A stretch of DNA of 32,124 nt from Methylobacterium trifolii (GCF_022179685.1 NZ_BPRB01000124.1:1-32124), one strand, 5' to 3'. Numbered from the stretch's first letter, positions 15,487 through 24,347 are shown. Program-made: numbers and translations. The notes: generated from the letters alone by a model not told the origin.

Positions 15487-17106
15487 ATGCGCTCGCTCAA
15501 GGTCCGTTTCGCGCTGCTGCTCGGCGCGACAGCCCTCCTCGTCGTTCTGGCGGCGGCCGGCGTCATGGCCTCCATCGGCGCGGCCGAGCGCACCATCGAC
15601 CGCACCCTGGCGGCGCAAGGGCGCCTCGAACTCCTGGCCGAACTCTCCGGCCGGATGACGCAGTTCGGTTTCGCCGCGGTGGAGACCGTGCGCAGCCCCG
15701 ACAGCCAGCCCGAGGCGATGACGATCGCCCGCACCAACGTCGACCGGGTGCTCGCCTCCGTGGACGAGGCCCTGGCCAGGAGCGTGCAGGCCAGCACGGA
15801 CCCCCTCGACCGCTCGCAATACGCGGCCCGCACGAGGCCCCTGGCGCAGTTGCGCGCCGCCCGCGTCATCCTCGACCGGCAGGTGTCCCAGATCGAGCGC
15901 CAGACCGACCCCGACAAGCGCCAGGACGCGATCAAGGGCGCCCTGAACGGCTTCGGCGCCATGACCGGCCAGCCCCTCTCCTTCCTGATCGAGGTGGAGC
16001 GGCGCAGCATGGTGCTCGGCTCCGAGCAGGCCCGCGAGCTGTCGCAGCGCCTGCGGGTCGTCTCGGTGCTGGCGGCGTTGGCCGCGCTGGGCATCGTCTT
16101 CGTGCTCTACCGCAGCATCACCCGCCCGACGCTGGCGCGGATCGAGGCGGTGCGCCAGGCGGCCGGCGCGGTCGGGCGCGGCGAACTCGACACCCGCCTC
16201 TCGGTGGCCACGCGCGACGAACTCGGGCTGCTGGTCGCCAATTTCAACCGCATGGCCGCCAAGCTCTCCCGGCGCGAGACCCGCGTGGCCGCCGACAGGG
16301 CGGCCCTGGAGGACACGGTGGAGAGCCGCACCGCGGACCTGCGCGCGGCCAACGCCCGCCTGGAGTCGGTCGACCGCTCGCGCCGGCGCTTCTTCGCCGA
16401 CGTGAGCCACGAGTTGCGCACGCCGCTCACCGTGATCCTCGGGGAATGCGACCTGGCGCTGCGCGCCGGCGACCGGCCGGTCGATCACGGGCCGGCCTTC
16501 TCCACCATCCGCAAGCGGGCGCAGCGCCTGAAGCTGCGCGTCGAGGACCTGCTGCGGGTGGCCCGCTCGGAATCCGGCGAGATCGAACTCGATCGCCGGG
16601 CGCTCAGCGCGGCCACCGTGCTCGCGGAAGCTGTGGACAATTCCGCCTCCGAGGCCGCCCGCCGCCGGGTGGAACTGGTCCTCGATCCGGGCGACCGGGA
16701 CGTGGAGATCCTGGCCGACCGGGAGTGGATGCGCCAGGTCGTGGAGAGCCTCGTGGACAACGCCCTGCGCCACGCCGCGGGCTTGAGCCGCGTCACCGTC
16801 GCGCTCGGTACCGCGGGCACGCGCAGGGGACCGGTCGCCTCGATCAGCATCACCGACGACGGGCCGGGCTTCGGCGAGGCGGAATCGGCCCTGTTCGAGC
16901 GCTTTCGCCGGGGCGCACGCCCGGCGGAGACCGGCTTCGGCATCGGGCTCGCCCTGGCGCGCTGGCTCGTGGAGCAGCATGATGGCACGATCCGCCTCGG
17001 CTCCGGCCCGGACGGCCGCGGCGCGCGCGTGACCCTGGACATCCCGGTGCTCGACCTCGCCTGGGATCTCGGACGCCCGGACAAGCAGAAGGACAACGCC
17101 GCATGA
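15487..17106 (+). CDS. mxbD: Sensor histidine kinase MxbD
   Basis: Membrane sensor of the MxbDM two-component system, needed for methanol oxidation gene expression in M. extorquens, where mxbDM also sits beside pqqA. The 539 residues contain TM1 (about 7-30), a periplasmic sensor part of about 160 aa, TM2 (about 190-208), a HAMP linker (about 209-262), a short coiled coil, a HisKA domain with RFFADVSHELRTPL (His308) and an HATPase_c domain with VDNALRHA (N box), DDGPGFG (G1) and GFGIGLALARWLVEQ (G2). The start is uncertain; I chose the ATG directly before the TM1 segment (RSLKVRFALLLG). ATG at 15478 or 15331 would add non-conserved sequence. Overlaps mxbM by 4 nt. Confidence 0.88.
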   Translation: MRSLKVRFALLLGATALLVVLAAAGVMASIGAAERTIDRTLAAQGRLELLAELSGRMTQFGFAAVETVRSPDSQPEAMTIARTNVDRVLASVDEALARSVQASTDPLDRSQYAARTRPLAQLRAARVILDRQVSQIERQTDPDKRQDAIKGALNGFGAMTGQPLSFLIEVERRSMVLGSEQARELSQRLRVVSVLAALAALGIVFVLYRSITRPTLARIEAVRQAAGAVGRGELDTRLSVATRDELGLLVANFNRMAAKLSRRETRVAADRAALEDTVESRTADLRAANARLESVDRSRRRFFADVSHELRTPLTVILGECDLALRAGDRPVDHGPAFSTIRKRAQRLKLRVEDLLRVARSESGEIELDRRALSAATVLAEAVDNSASEAARRRVELVLDPGDRDVEILADREWMRQVVESLVDNALRHAAGLSRVTVALGTAGTRRGPVASISITDDGPGFGEAESALFERFRRGARPAETGFGIGLALARWLVEQHDGTIRLGSGPDGRGARVTLDIPVLDLAWDLGRPDKQKDNAA

Positions 17107-17807
17107 CGCGGATTCTGATCGTCGAGGACGACATCGACATCCGCGGGATGCTCGCCCGCGGCCTCGAAGCCGAGGGCTTTTCCGTGGGCATGGCCGGATG
17201 CGTGGACGACGCCCTGACCTCCGCCCGCGACGAGGTGCCCGGCGCCGTCGTCCTCGACATCAACCTTCCGGACGGGTCGGGCCACGACGTCTGCCGCTCC
17301 CTGAGGGAGGGCGGCTACCCCGGCCCGATCCTGTTCCTGAGCGCCCGCGACGAGATCCGCGACCGTGCCGAGGGTCTGGCCCTCGGGGCCGACGACTACA
17401 TCGTCAAGCCCTTCGTCTTCGACGAACTGGTGGCGCGCCTGCGCACCCATCTCCTGCGGCGGCAATCGGCCGACGAGCCCGTCTCGCGCATCAGCGCCGG
17501 CAAGCTCGTCCTGGACCTCGACACCCGGCAGGTCAGTTGCGGGGAGGCCAACGCCCGCCTGACCCCGCGCGAGGCGGAACTGCTCGCGATGCTGATGGAG
17601 AGCGTGAACCGCCCGGTCTCCCGCGGCGACATCTTCGACAAGCTCTGGGCCAGCCAGGGCGGCCTCTCGCTGAACGTGGTGGACGTCTACATCGGCTACC
17701 TGCGCTCGAAGATGGCCGATTTCGTGCGCTTCGGCGGCCCCGTCCTCGTCACCGTGCGCGGACGCGGCTTCATGCTCGACCTGCGCGGGCCGGACTATAG
17801 ACATTAG
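17103..17807 (+). CDS. mxbM: Response regulator MxbM (OmpR family)
   Basis: Cognate regulator of MxbD. The 234-aa protein has a receiver domain (RILIVEDDIDIRGMLARGLE, with phosphoacceptor Asp52 in VVLDINLPDGSG, SARD and the conserved Lys in DYIVKPF) and a winged-helix DNA-binding domain with LTPREAELLAMLMES and the recognition region NVVDVYIGYLRSKM, ending in TVRGRGFML. The ATGA overlap with mxbD indicates coupling. In M. extorquens MxbM is required for expression of methanol dehydrogenase genes and acts in the xox/mxa hierarchy; regulation of the adjacent pqq and xoxF genes is a reasonable inference here. Confidence 0.9.
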   Translation: MTRILIVEDDIDIRGMLARGLEAEGFSVGMAGCVDDALTSARDEVPGAVVLDINLPDGSGHDVCRSLREGGYPGPILFLSARDEIRDRAEGLALGADDYIVKPFVFDELVARLRTHLLRRQSADEPVSRISAGKLVLDLDTRQVSCGEANARLTPREAELLAMLMESVNRPVSRGDIFDKLWASQGGLSLNVVDVYIGYLRSKMADFVRFGGPVLVTVRGRGFMLDLRGPDYRH

Positions 17808-17814
17808 TCCAATA

Positions 17815-17844
17815 TGCGGCCTGGCCGCGCCCGGCCCGGCCGGG
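17815..17844 (+). terminator. GC-rich hairpins after mxbM
   Basis: GCGGCC-T-GGCCGC-like dyad followed by CCCGGC-CCG-GCCGGG (17830-17844) begins about 8 nt after the mxbM stop. There is no U-tract, so termination is uncertain. Confidence 0.3.
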
Positions 17845-17951
17845 AAAGACGCGATCCGGAACAACGGCTTGGGCCCGCCGGCTGAGGCGGGGTGAGGCAG
17901 GCGTCGGCATTCGGGCCTGCGAATAATTGGGAGAATCCGGCAACTTCCTGC

Positions 17952-17980
17952 TTGAAGGCGGAGCCGGAATCGCCGATACG
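17952..17980 (+). promoter_or_regulatory. Candidate promoter of pqqA
   Basis: TTGAAG (17952-17957), 17-nt spacer, GATACG (17975-17980), about 100 nt before the pqqA ATG. The 273-nt region between mxbM and pqqA surely holds the pqq promoter, but the -10 match is weak. Downstream lie three TTCGA copies (18033, 18042, 18049), two of them inside the direct repeat GTTCGAT at 18032-18038 and 18048-18054. Confidence 0.3.
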
Positions 17981-18080
17981 AGGCGGCGCCTTGAAAACCA
18001 GAGCGCCATCAACGTCTTAGGGTCTTCTTAAGTTCGATTTCTTCGACGTTCGATCAATTCTGCCATCCAGGAGAAACACC

Positions 18081-18170
18081 ATGACGTGGGCTGCCCCGAT
18101 CGTTTCCGAGATCTGCGTCGGCATGGAAGTCACGAGCTACGAGTCCGCCGAGATCGACACCTTCAACTGA
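18081..18170 (+). CDS. pqqA: PQQ precursor peptide PqqA
   Basis: A 29-aa ribosomally made peptide whose Glu and Tyr are cross-linked by PqqE and become the PQQ skeleton. The conserved core EVTSYESAE carries Glu16 and Tyr20 with the required three-residue spacing, and the N-terminus TWAAPIVSEICVGM matches Methylobacterium PqqA almost exactly. AGGAG lies 7-8 nt before the ATG. It heads the pqqA-B-CD-E operon; a 46-nt gap precedes pqqB. Confidence 0.97.
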   Translation: MTWAAPIVSEICVGMEVTSYESAEIDTFN

Positions 18171-18216
18171 GGTGTAGCGTCGGGCCGGGAATCATGGGTC
18201 TGCGTCGGGTCAATCC

Positions 18217-19116
18217 ATGCACGTCGTGATTCTCGGTTCGGCTGCCGGCGGCGGCCTCCCCCAGTGGAACTGCCGCTGCCCCATCTGCGCCCTCTCCCGG
18301 GCCGAGCCGGACCGCGTCCGGCCGCGGACCCAGTCGAGCATCGCGGTCTCGCCGGACGGCGTGGACTGGCTCCTGGTGAACGCCTCGCCCGACATCCGGG
18401 CCCAGCTCTTCGACAATCCCGTCCTGCATCCGCGCGAAGGCCTGCGCCACTCGCCGATCCGCGCCGTGCTGCTGACGAACGGCGACGTGGACCACGTCGC
18501 GGGGCTGCTCACCCTGCGCGAGGGTCAGCCCTACACCCTCTATGCCACGCAGGGCATCCTCGGCTCCGTCAACGACAACCGCGTCTTCGACGTGATGGCC
18601 GCGGGCGTCGTGGCCCGTACGGCGATCCGCCCGGACGAGCGCTTCGAGCCCGTCCCCGGCCTGTCCGTCACCCTGTTCGCGGTTCCGGGCAAGGTGCCCC
18701 TCTGGCTCGAGGACGAGACCCTGCAGATCGGCGCCGAGACCGAGACCACGGTCGGCGCGATGATCGAGGCGAACGGGCGCCGGCTCGCCTACATTCCCGG
18801 CTGCGCCCGGGTGACGGACGACCTTAAGGCGCGGCTTTCGGGCGTGGACGCCCTGCTGTTCGACGGCACCGTGCTCTACGACGACGACATGATCCGCGCG
18901 GGCGTCGGCACCAAGACCGGCTGGCGCATGGGCCACGTGCCGATGCGCGGCGAGAACGGCTCGATCGCGGCCTTGGCCGATGCGCAGATCGGCCGGCGCG
19001 TGTTCGTGCACATCAACAACACCAACCCGGTGCTGGTCGAAGGCTCGGACGCGCGGGCCGCGGTCGAGGCCGAGGGCTGGACCGTGGCGCACGACGGCTT
19101 GAGCCTGTCCCTCTGA
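18217..19116 (+). CDS. pqqB: PQQ biosynthesis hydroxylase PqqB
   Basis: Metallo-beta-lactamase-fold protein of PQQ biosynthesis, reported in M. extorquens to be an iron-dependent hydroxylase acting on the Glu-Tyr intermediate. The 299 aa include HVVILGSAAGGGLPQWNCRC (residues 2-21) with the N-terminal CxCxxC-type zinc site (CRCPIC), the degenerate metal motif TNGDVDHVAGL (about 91-101) and INNTNP near the C-terminus. The ribosome binding site is weak (GTCGGGTC). A 144-nt gap with a hairpin separates it from pqqCD. Confidence 0.96.
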   Translation: MHVVILGSAAGGGLPQWNCRCPICALSRAEPDRVRPRTQSSIAVSPDGVDWLLVNASPDIRAQLFDNPVLHPREGLRHSPIRAVLLTNGDVDHVAGLLTLREGQPYTLYATQGILGSVNDNRVFDVMAAGVVARTAIRPDERFEPVPGLSVTLFAVPGKVPLWLEDETLQIGAETETTVGAMIEANGRRLAYIPGCARVTDDLKARLSGVDALLFDGTVLYDDDMIRAGVGTKTGWRMGHVPMRGENGSIAALADAQIGRRVFVHINNTNPVLVEGSDARAAVEAEGWTVAHDGLSLSL

Positions 19117-19173
19117 GACCGCCCTTTGGCAGTTCCGGGGCGCAGCCCCATATACCTCGCTTGCGATTGGATC

Positions 19174-19210
19174 GTGCGGCCGACGACCGGGTTTGAACCC
19201 GGCACCGCAC
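19174..19210. repeat. Nested hairpin between pqqB and pqqCD
   Basis: The outer arms GTGCGG (19174-19179) and CCGCAC (19205-19210) enclose the near-perfect palindrome CCGGGTTTGAACCCGG (19187-19202). It lies inside the operon, 58 nt after pqqB and 50 nt before pqqCD, and could lower downstream expression or protect mRNA. Confidence 0.55.
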
Positions 19211-19260
19211 CCTCTAAAACGATTCCAGGAAACGCAGCCGGACGGACGCTCGGATACGCC

Positions 19261-20334
19261 ATGAACGCAGCCTTCCCGACCCCCGGCGCCGACGAGACCC
19301 AGCGGCTGCTGAGCCCCGAGGAACTCGAGGCGGCGCTCCGCGACATCGGCGCCCGGCGCTACCACAACCTGCATCCGTTCCACCGCCTGCTGCACGACGG
19401 CAAGCTGGACAAGGATCAGGTCCGGGCCTGGGCGCTCAACCGCTACTATTACCAGGCGATGATCCCGGTGAAGGACTCGGCCGTGCTCGCGCGCATGACC
19501 GATGCTTCCCTGAGACGGGTCTGGCGCCAGCGCATCGTGGACCACGACGGCGACGGGCCGGGCGACGGCGGCATCGAGCGCTGGCTGAAGCTCGCCGAAG
19601 GGGTGGGCTTCGAGCGCGACTACGTGCTCTCCACCAAGGGCATCCTCTCGGCGACGAAGTTCTCCGTCGAGGCCTACGTGCACTTCGTCTCGGAAAGGAG
19701 CCTGCTGGAGGCCATCGCCTCCTCGCTCACCGAGATGTTCTCGCCCAACATCATCTCCGAGCGGGTCTCGGGCATGCTGAAGAACTACGACTTCATCACC
19801 AAGGACACCCTGGCCTATTTCGAGAAGCGCCTGACCCAGGCGCCGCGCGACGCCGACTTCGCCCTCGACTACGTCAAGCAGCACGCCACCACGCCCGAAC
19901 TCCAGCGGCAGGCCATGGCCGCCCTGACCTTCAAGTGCACCGTGCTCTGGACGCAGCTCGACGCCCTGTACTTCGCCTACGTCGCACCGGGCCTGATTCC
20001 GCCCGACGCCTGGACGCCCGGCACCGGCCTCGTCGCGCAGAAGGCCGCCCCCGGCACCGGCCGGATCGCGGCGGGCGACGTGCCGCGGCTGCCCCGCGGC
20101 GTGCGGATGCGCCACGACGAGACCCGCGGCAAGCACGTCCTGCTCGCGCCCGAGCGCACCTTCGACCTCGACGACAATGCGGTCGCCGTCCTCCAGCTCG
20201 TCGACGGGCAGCGCACGGTCTCCGAGATGGCCGAACGGCTCGGGGCGACATACGCCGCCGATCCGAAGGTCATCGAGGCCGACATCCTGATGATGCTCAA
20301 CGACCTCGCCACGAAGAGGGTGCTGGAGCGATGA
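19261..20334 (+). CDS. pqqCD: Fused PqqC-PqqD
   Basis: Residues about 1-250 are PqqC, the cofactor-less oxidase that performs the final oxidation and ring closure to PQQ ([62 protein letters not shown]). Residues about 268-357 are PqqD, the peptide chaperone that presents PqqA to PqqE ([29 protein letters not shown]). The PqqC/D fusion is a Methylobacterium hallmark. The linker here (about [15 protein letters not shown]) looks shorter than the one I recall in M. extorquens. The start at 19261 is set by family length (357 aa); the ribosome binding site is weak. Its stop overlaps the pqqE start (ATGA). Confidence 0.97.
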   Translation: MNAAFPTPGADETQRLLSPEELEAALRDIGARRYHNLHPFHRLLHDGKLDKDQVRAWALNRYYYQAMIPVKDSAVLARMTDASLRRVWRQRIVDHDGDGPGDGGIERWLKLAEGVGFERDYVLSTKGILSATKFSVEAYVHFVSERSLLEAIASSLTEMFSPNIISERVSGMLKNYDFITKDTLAYFEKRLTQAPRDADFALDYVKQHATTPELQRQAMAALTFKCTVLWTQLDALYFAYVAPGLIPPDAWTPGTGLVAQKAAPGTGRIAAGDVPRLPRGVRMRHDETRGKHVLLAPERTFDLDDNAVAVLQLVDGQRTVSEMAERLGATYAADPKVIEADILMMLNDLATKRVLER

Positions 20335-21476
20335 ACGCCCTGACGCCCAACCGGCCGGACCTGCCGGCCCCGGTGGGGCTCCTGGCGGAGCTGACCCACC
20401 GCTGCCCCCTGCGCTGCCCCTACTGCTCGAATCCCCTCGAACTCGACCGCCGCTCGCGGGAGCTCGACACGGAGACTTGGCAGCGGGTGCTGACGGAAGC
20501 GGCCGGGCTCGGCGTCCTGCACGTCCACCTCTCCGGCGGCGAGCCGACGGCGCGCAACGACATCGTCGAGATCACCCAGACCTGCGCCACGCTCGGGCTC
20601 TATTCCAACCTCATCACCTCCGGCGTCGGCGGGGCGCTTTCCAAGCTCCAGGCCCTCTACGACGTGGGGCTGGACCACGTGCAGCTGTCCGTGCAGGGCG
20701 TCGACGCGCAGAACGCGGAGAAGATCGGCGGCCTGAAGAACGCCCAGCCGCAGAAGCTGGACTTCGCGGCCAAGGTGGTGGAGCTCGGCCTGCCGCTGAC
20801 CCTGAACGCGGTGATCCACCGCGGCAACATCCACGAGGTCGAGGGTTTCATCGACCTCGCGGTCAAGCTCGGCGCCAAGCGGCTGGAGGTGGCCCACACC
20901 CAGTATTACGGCTGGGCCTACGTCAACCGGGCGGCCCTGATGCCGGACAAGGCCCAGGTGGACGCCTCGATCCGCATCGTCGAGGCGGCGCGCGAGCGCC
21001 TGAAGGGCCAGCTTGTCATCGACCTCGTGGTGCCGGACTATTATGCCAAGTATCCGAAGGCCTGCGCCGGCGGCTGGGGCCGCAAGCTGATGAACGTGAC
21101 GCCCCAGGGCAAGGTGCTGCCCTGCCACGCGGCCGAGACGATTCCGGGGCTTGAGTTCTGGTACGTGGGCGAGCATTCCCTCGGTGAGATCTGGCGCGAC
21201 AGCCCGGCCTTCACCGCCTATCGCGGCACCGACTGGATGCAGGAGCCCTGCCGCTCCTGCGACCGCCGCGAGAAGGATTGGGGCGGCTGCCGCTGCCAGG
21301 CGCTTGCGCTGGCGGGGGATGCCGCCGCCACCGACCCGGCCTGCTCGCTCTCGCCCCTGCACGCCAAGGTGCGGGCGCTCGCCGTCGAGGAGGCGGCCGA
21401 GAACCCGCCCGACTACGTCTACCGGACGATCGGCAGCAACGTCCGGTCGCCGCTCAAGGAGGAAGCCCCCCTGTGA
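20331..21476 (+). CDS. pqqE: PqqA peptide cyclase PqqE (radical SAM)
   Basis: Forms the carbon-carbon bond between Glu and Tyr of PqqA. The 381-aa protein has the radical SAM cluster motif CPLRCPYC (about residues 25-32), SAM-binding [10 protein letters not shown] (about 66-75), and a C-terminal SPASM region with auxiliary cluster cysteines ([26 protein letters not shown]). The N-terminus reads [18 protein letters not shown], as expected. It is translationally coupled to pqqCD by ATGA overlap, and its stop overlaps the GTG start of the next gene. Confidence 0.97.
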   Translation: MNALTPNRPDLPAPVGLLAELTHRCPLRCPYCSNPLELDRRSRELDTETWQRVLTEAAGLGVLHVHLSGGEPTARNDIVEITQTCATLGLYSNLITSGVGGALSKLQALYDVGLDHVQLSVQGVDAQNAEKIGGLKNAQPQKLDFAAKVVELGLPLTLNAVIHRGNIHEVEGFIDLAVKLGAKRLEVAHTQYYGWAYVNRAALMPDKAQVDASIRIVEAARERLKGQLVIDLVVPDYYAKYPKACAGGWGRKLMNVTPQGKVLPCHAAETIPGLEFWYVGEHSLGEIWRDSPAFTAYRGTDWMQEPCRSCDRREKDWGGCRCQALALAGDAAATDPACSLSPLHAKVRALAVEEAAENPPDYVYRTIGSNVRSPLKEEAPL

Positions 21477-22177
21477 AGCTTTTCGCGATGACGGCCCTCG
21501 GCCTGGTGCTGGCCGGCGCCCCCCTCGCCCTCGCCGAGGATGGCCCGGGCGCGGCCAAGGCCGGCCTGGGTACCGCGCCGAACGCCTCCGACCTGCTGTT
21601 CGAGCAGCCGCAGATGAAGAACGCCGCGCCGGGCACGACCATCACCTACGACTACCTGCGCCGCTCCGGCATCGCCAAGGGCCTTTTCGGGCCGGAGCTG
21701 AACGACACCATCACCTTCACCCTGGAGCCCGGCAAGGCGGCCGACGCCCGCAACATCGCCGTTGTGATGTTCTCCGGCATGAACCGCTTCCCGGCCGGTC
21801 CCTTCGAGGACATGCCGGGCAACCCGATCATCTCCCTGTTCCTGGAGCATCACCTCAGGGGCCTCGCCCGCGTGCTGGAGGCCAACCCGCGCTACCTCAA
21901 GAACGCGATCCGCAAGGGCCTGCGCGACCGGGCCGTGGTGACGCCGACCAAGGTCAGCTTAGGCGGCCGGGAGGTGGAGGGCTGGCAGGTGGTGGCCAGG
22001 CCCTTCGAGGGCGACCCCCTGACGGACCGCATGCGCGGCCTCTCGAACCTGACCTACACCTTCGTGACCTCGCCGGCGGTGCCGGGCGAGATCGTCTCGA
22101 TCGAGGCGCAGTCCAAGAACGCCGAGGGCGGCGAGTTGCTGGAGGAGCGGCTGAACTATGATCAGAAAGCTGGTTGA
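21473..22177 (+). CDS. Exported protein of unknown function co-transcribed with pqq, 234 aa
   Basis: I do not recognise the family. The GTG start overlaps the pqqE stop (GTGA) and has AAGGAGG 9 nt upstream. A clear Sec signal peptide [20 protein letters not shown] (residues 2-21) precedes a mature part beginning EDGPGAAKA. The mature protein has no cysteine, looks beta-rich ([46 protein letters not shown]) and contains [20 protein letters not shown] in the middle. It is probably a single-domain periplasmic protein. Tight coupling to pqqE and overlap with another exported gene suggest a role in PQQ handling, export or delivery to periplasmic dehydrogenases such as XoxF; this is inference from position. 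Confidence 0.85.
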   Translation: MKLFAMTALGLVLAGAPLALAEDGPGAAKAGLGTAPNASDLLFEQPQMKNAAPGTTITYDYLRRSGIAKGLFGPELNDTITFTLEPGKAADARNIAVVMFSGMNRFPAGPFEDMPGNPIISLFLEHHLRGLARVLEANPRYLKNAIRKGLRDRAVVTPTKVSLGGREVEGWQVVARPFEGDPLTDRMRGLSNLTYTFVTSPAVPGEIVSIEAQSKNAEGGELLEERLNYDQKAG

Positions 22178-22523
22178 GGGCGGCGCCGTCGCGGCGCTTG
22201 CCCTGATGACGCTGGCAGGCCCGATCCGCGCCGCCGAGCCGGAGAACGACTACCCGACCGACGCCCGCGTCGACTACGTCTTCGGCTGCATGGCGGCCAA
22301 CGGCCAGACCCGCGAGAACATGCAGAAGTGTTCCTGCTCCCTCGACCAGCTCGCCGCCATCCTGCCCTACGATCGGTACGTGCAGGCGAGCACCGTCCTG
22401 TCCATGCGCCAGGGCGTCGGCAACCGGGCCAACGAGTTCAAGTCGACCAAGGTCTTCGACGACAAGGTCGCCGAATTGCGCCGCGCCCAGGCCGAGGCCG
22501 AGATCCGCTGCTACCGGGGCTGA
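22158..22523 (+). CDS. Small exported cysteine-containing protein, unknown function, 121 aa
   Basis: Unrecognised. It overlaps the previous gene by 20 nt, with GGAGGAG about 9 nt before its ATG. The signal peptide runs to about residue 25 ([20 protein letters not shown], then IRAAE). The mature protein is about 96 aa with four cysteines: FGCMAANGQ (Cys44), MQKCSCSLDQ (Cys58 and Cys60) and a C-terminal RCYRG (Cys118). These suggest disulfide bonds in the periplasm. There is no CxxCH heme motif. It is predicted mostly helical (YVQASTVLSMRQGVGNRANE). It is last in the pqq transcription unit, directly followed by a strong terminator. Confidence 0.85.
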   Translation: MIRKLVEGGAVAALALMTLAGPIRAAEPENDYPTDARVDYVFGCMAANGQTRENMQKCSCSLDQLAAILPYDRYVQASTVLSMRQGVGNRANEFKSTKVFDDKVAELRRAQAEAEIRCYRG

Positions 22524-22544
22524 TCTCCGGTCGGCGACGCCGGG

Positions 22545-22580
22545 GGCCGCTCCGCGCCGGCGGGGCGGCCTTCTGTGTGT
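22545..22580 (+). terminator. Intrinsic terminator of the pqq operon
   Basis: GGCCGC-T-CCGC / GCGG-G-GCGGCC forms an 11-pair stem (one T-G pair) with a 4-nt loop at 22545-22570, followed by TTCTGTGTGT. It starts 22 nt after the last stop codon of the operon. Confidence 0.65.
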
Positions 22581-22672
22581 CCGCTCGGCGCCGTTGCACC
22601 GCCCGACGAATTCGGCCACATCGAACGCTCCGCGGGCCGGCTGAGCCCGCCCATCCAACCGGCCGAGCCACC

Positions 22673-23509
22673 TTGATCCAAGCCTCCCCAGCCCTTGCCG
22701 GCCTGCTGCCCGATCTCCGGCGGCGGGTGCTGGTGATGGGCATCCTCAACGTGACGCCCGATTCCTTCTCGGACGGCGGCCTCTTCGTCGGCGAGGCCGA
22801 GGCCTGCGCGCAGGCCGACCGCCTCGTGGCCGAGGGGGCGGCGATCGTGGACGTCGGCGGCGAGTCGACCCGGCCGGGCCATACGCCGGTCCCGGCCGAG
22901 GAGGAGCAGGCCCGCGTCGTGCCGGTGATCCGGGCGATCGCCCCGCGCGTCGGCGCGCCGGTCTCGATCGACACCTACAAGGCCTCCACCGCCGAGGCGG
23001 CGCTGGCGGCCGGCGCCCGCATCGTCAACGACGTCTGGGGCCTTCAGCGCGAGCCCGACATCGCCCATGTGGCCGCCGACCACGGCGCGCCGGTGATCGT
23101 GATGCACAACCGCGAGACGATCGACCCCGGCCTCGACATCGTGGCCGACATGCTGCGCTTCTTCGAGCGCTCCCTCGGGATCGCCCGCAAGGCCGGCATC
23201 CCGGACGGCGACATCGTGCTCGATCCCGGTATCGGATTCGGCAAGTCCTGGGAGCAGCACCTGGACGCCCTGCGGCGCCTGCCGGAGATCCGGGCCCTGG
23301 GCTTCCCCCTCCTCGTCGGCGTCTCGCGCAAATCCCTGCTCGGGCGCCTGCACGACCGCGAGACCCGGCCGGCCGACCGGCTCTACGGGTCGCTGGCGAG
23401 CCACACCCTGGCCGCGACCCTCGGCGCCGACATCGTGCGGGTGCACGACGTGGCCGCCCACGTCGACGCGATGCGCGTGGTCGACGCCGTGATGAGGGGC
23501 CGCCGATGA
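22673..23509 (+). CDS. folP: Dihydropteroate synthase
   Basis: Joins p-aminobenzoate to dihydropterin pyrophosphate in folate biosynthesis. It is a TIM-barrel protein of 278 aa with pterin-site motifs VMGILNVTPDSFSDGGLF (about residues 22-39), VDVGGESTRPGH (about 60-71), SIDTYKA, ARIVNDVWG and LLVGVSRKSLLGRL (about 217-230), with RVHDV near the end. I chose the TTG at 22673 because no ATG or GTG fits upstream of the conserved region; the ribosome binding site is weak. It opens the folPBK cluster after the pqq terminator and overlaps folB by 4 nt. Confidence 0.93.
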   Translation: MIQASPALAGLLPDLRRRVLVMGILNVTPDSFSDGGLFVGEAEACAQADRLVAEGAAIVDVGGESTRPGHTPVPAEEEQARVVPVIRAIAPRVGAPVSIDTYKASTAEAALAAGARIVNDVWGLQREPDIAHVAADHGAPVIVMHNRETIDPGLDIVADMLRFFERSLGIARKAGIPDGDIVLDPGIGFGKSWEQHLDALRRLPEIRALGFPLLVGVSRKSLLGRLHDRETRPADRLYGSLASHTLAATLGADIVRVHDVAAHVDAMRVVDAVMRGRR

Positions 23510-23877
23510 GCGACCGCATCCTGGTGAGCCGCATCGCGGTCTTCGCCCGTCACGGCGTGCTGCCCGAGGAGGCGGTGCTCGGCCAGCGCTTCTACGTCTC
23601 CCTCGATTGCAGCCTCGATCTCGGACCGGCCGGGCGTACGGACGACGTGGGCGAGACCGTGAGCTACGCCGACCTCACCGCCCTGGCGGTCGAGATCGCC
23701 ACGCAACGTCGCTTCGCCCTGATCGAGGCGCTTGCGGAGGCGATCGCGGGTGCGGCCCTCGCCCGGTTCGCACGATTGTCGGCGATCGGCGTGCGGATCG
23801 ACAAGCCCGGCGCCCCGGTCCCTGCCATCCTCGACGGGGTCGCCGTCGAGATCACCCGCAGGCGGGTGGCGGCGTGA
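23506..23877 (+). CDS. folB: Dihydroneopterin aldolase
   Basis: Cleaves 7,8-dihydroneopterin to 6-hydroxymethyl-dihydropterin and glycolaldehyde. The product is 123 aa, normal for FolB. It carries FARHGVLPEEAVLGQRFYVS (about residues 13-32), the conserved SYADLTALAVEI and RIDKPGAPVP with the catalytic lysine (about 97-106). It overlaps folP by ATGA and folK by GTGA. In this organism the same pterin could in principle feed both folate and dH4MPT synthesis, but the enzyme itself looks like ordinary bacterial FolB. Confidence 0.93.
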   Translation: MSDRILVSRIAVFARHGVLPEEAVLGQRFYVSLDCSLDLGPAGRTDDVGETVSYADLTALAVEIATQRRFALIEALAEAIAGAALARFARLSAIGVRIDKPGAPVPAILDGVAVEITRRRVAA

Positions 23878-24347
23878 GCCGGGCCTATCTCGGATTGGGC
23901 AGCAACGTCGGCGACAAGGCGGCGATGCTGCGCGCCGCCGTCGAGGGCTTGGCCGCCACACCCGGAATCCGGGTGGTCGCGCGCTCGTCCGACTACCGCA
24001 CGCCCCCCTGGGGCGACACCGACCAGGATTGGTTCCTCAACGCGGCCCTCGGGATCGAGACGACCCTGAGCCCGCACGCCCTGCTCGACGCCTGCCTCGG
24101 CGTGGAGCAGGCCCTGGGCCGCATACGCGAGCGCCGCTGGGGGCCCCGCGTCATCGACATCGACGTGCTGTCCTATGCCGGGGCCGAGGTCTCGGACGAG
24201 CGCCTCGTCCTGCCGCACCGCTACGTCCGGGAACGGGCCTTCGTCCTCGTGCCGTTGGCCGAGATCGCACCCGACCTCGTCGTGGGCGGGGAGACCGTGT
24301 CCGAGGCCCTGGCGAAGCTCGACCGCAGCGGCATCGAACCGGCCTGA
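23874..24347 (+). CDS. folK: 2-amino-4-hydroxy-6-hydroxymethyldihydropteridine pyrophosphokinase
   Basis: Pyrophosphorylates 6-hydroxymethyl-dihydropterin with ATP, supplying FolP. 157 aa. Motifs: AYLGLGSNVGDKAAMLRAAV (about residues 4-23), PPWGDTDQDWFLNAAL (about 42-57) and RERRWGPRVIDIDVLSY (about 84-100), which holds the Mg-binding aspartates. GTG start overlapping the folB stop. The gene ends 46 nt before the convergent xoxJ stop. Confidence 0.95.
   Translation: MSRAYLGLGSNVGDKAAMLRAAVEGLAATPGIRVVARSSDYRTPPWGDTDQDWFLNAALGIETTLSPHALLDACLGVEQALGRIRERRWGPRVIDIDVLSYAGAEVSDERLVLPHRYVRERAFVLVPLAEIAPDLVVGGETVSEALAKLDRSGIEPA

Noticed and set aside
19170..19225. tRNA-like T arm (GGGTTCAAACCCG on the minus strand) between pqqB and pqqCD
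   Set aside because: The loop would be 6 nt rather than 7, no acceptor or D arm can be paired, no CCA end is present, and it lies inside an operon on the opposite strand. It is treated as a hairpin.
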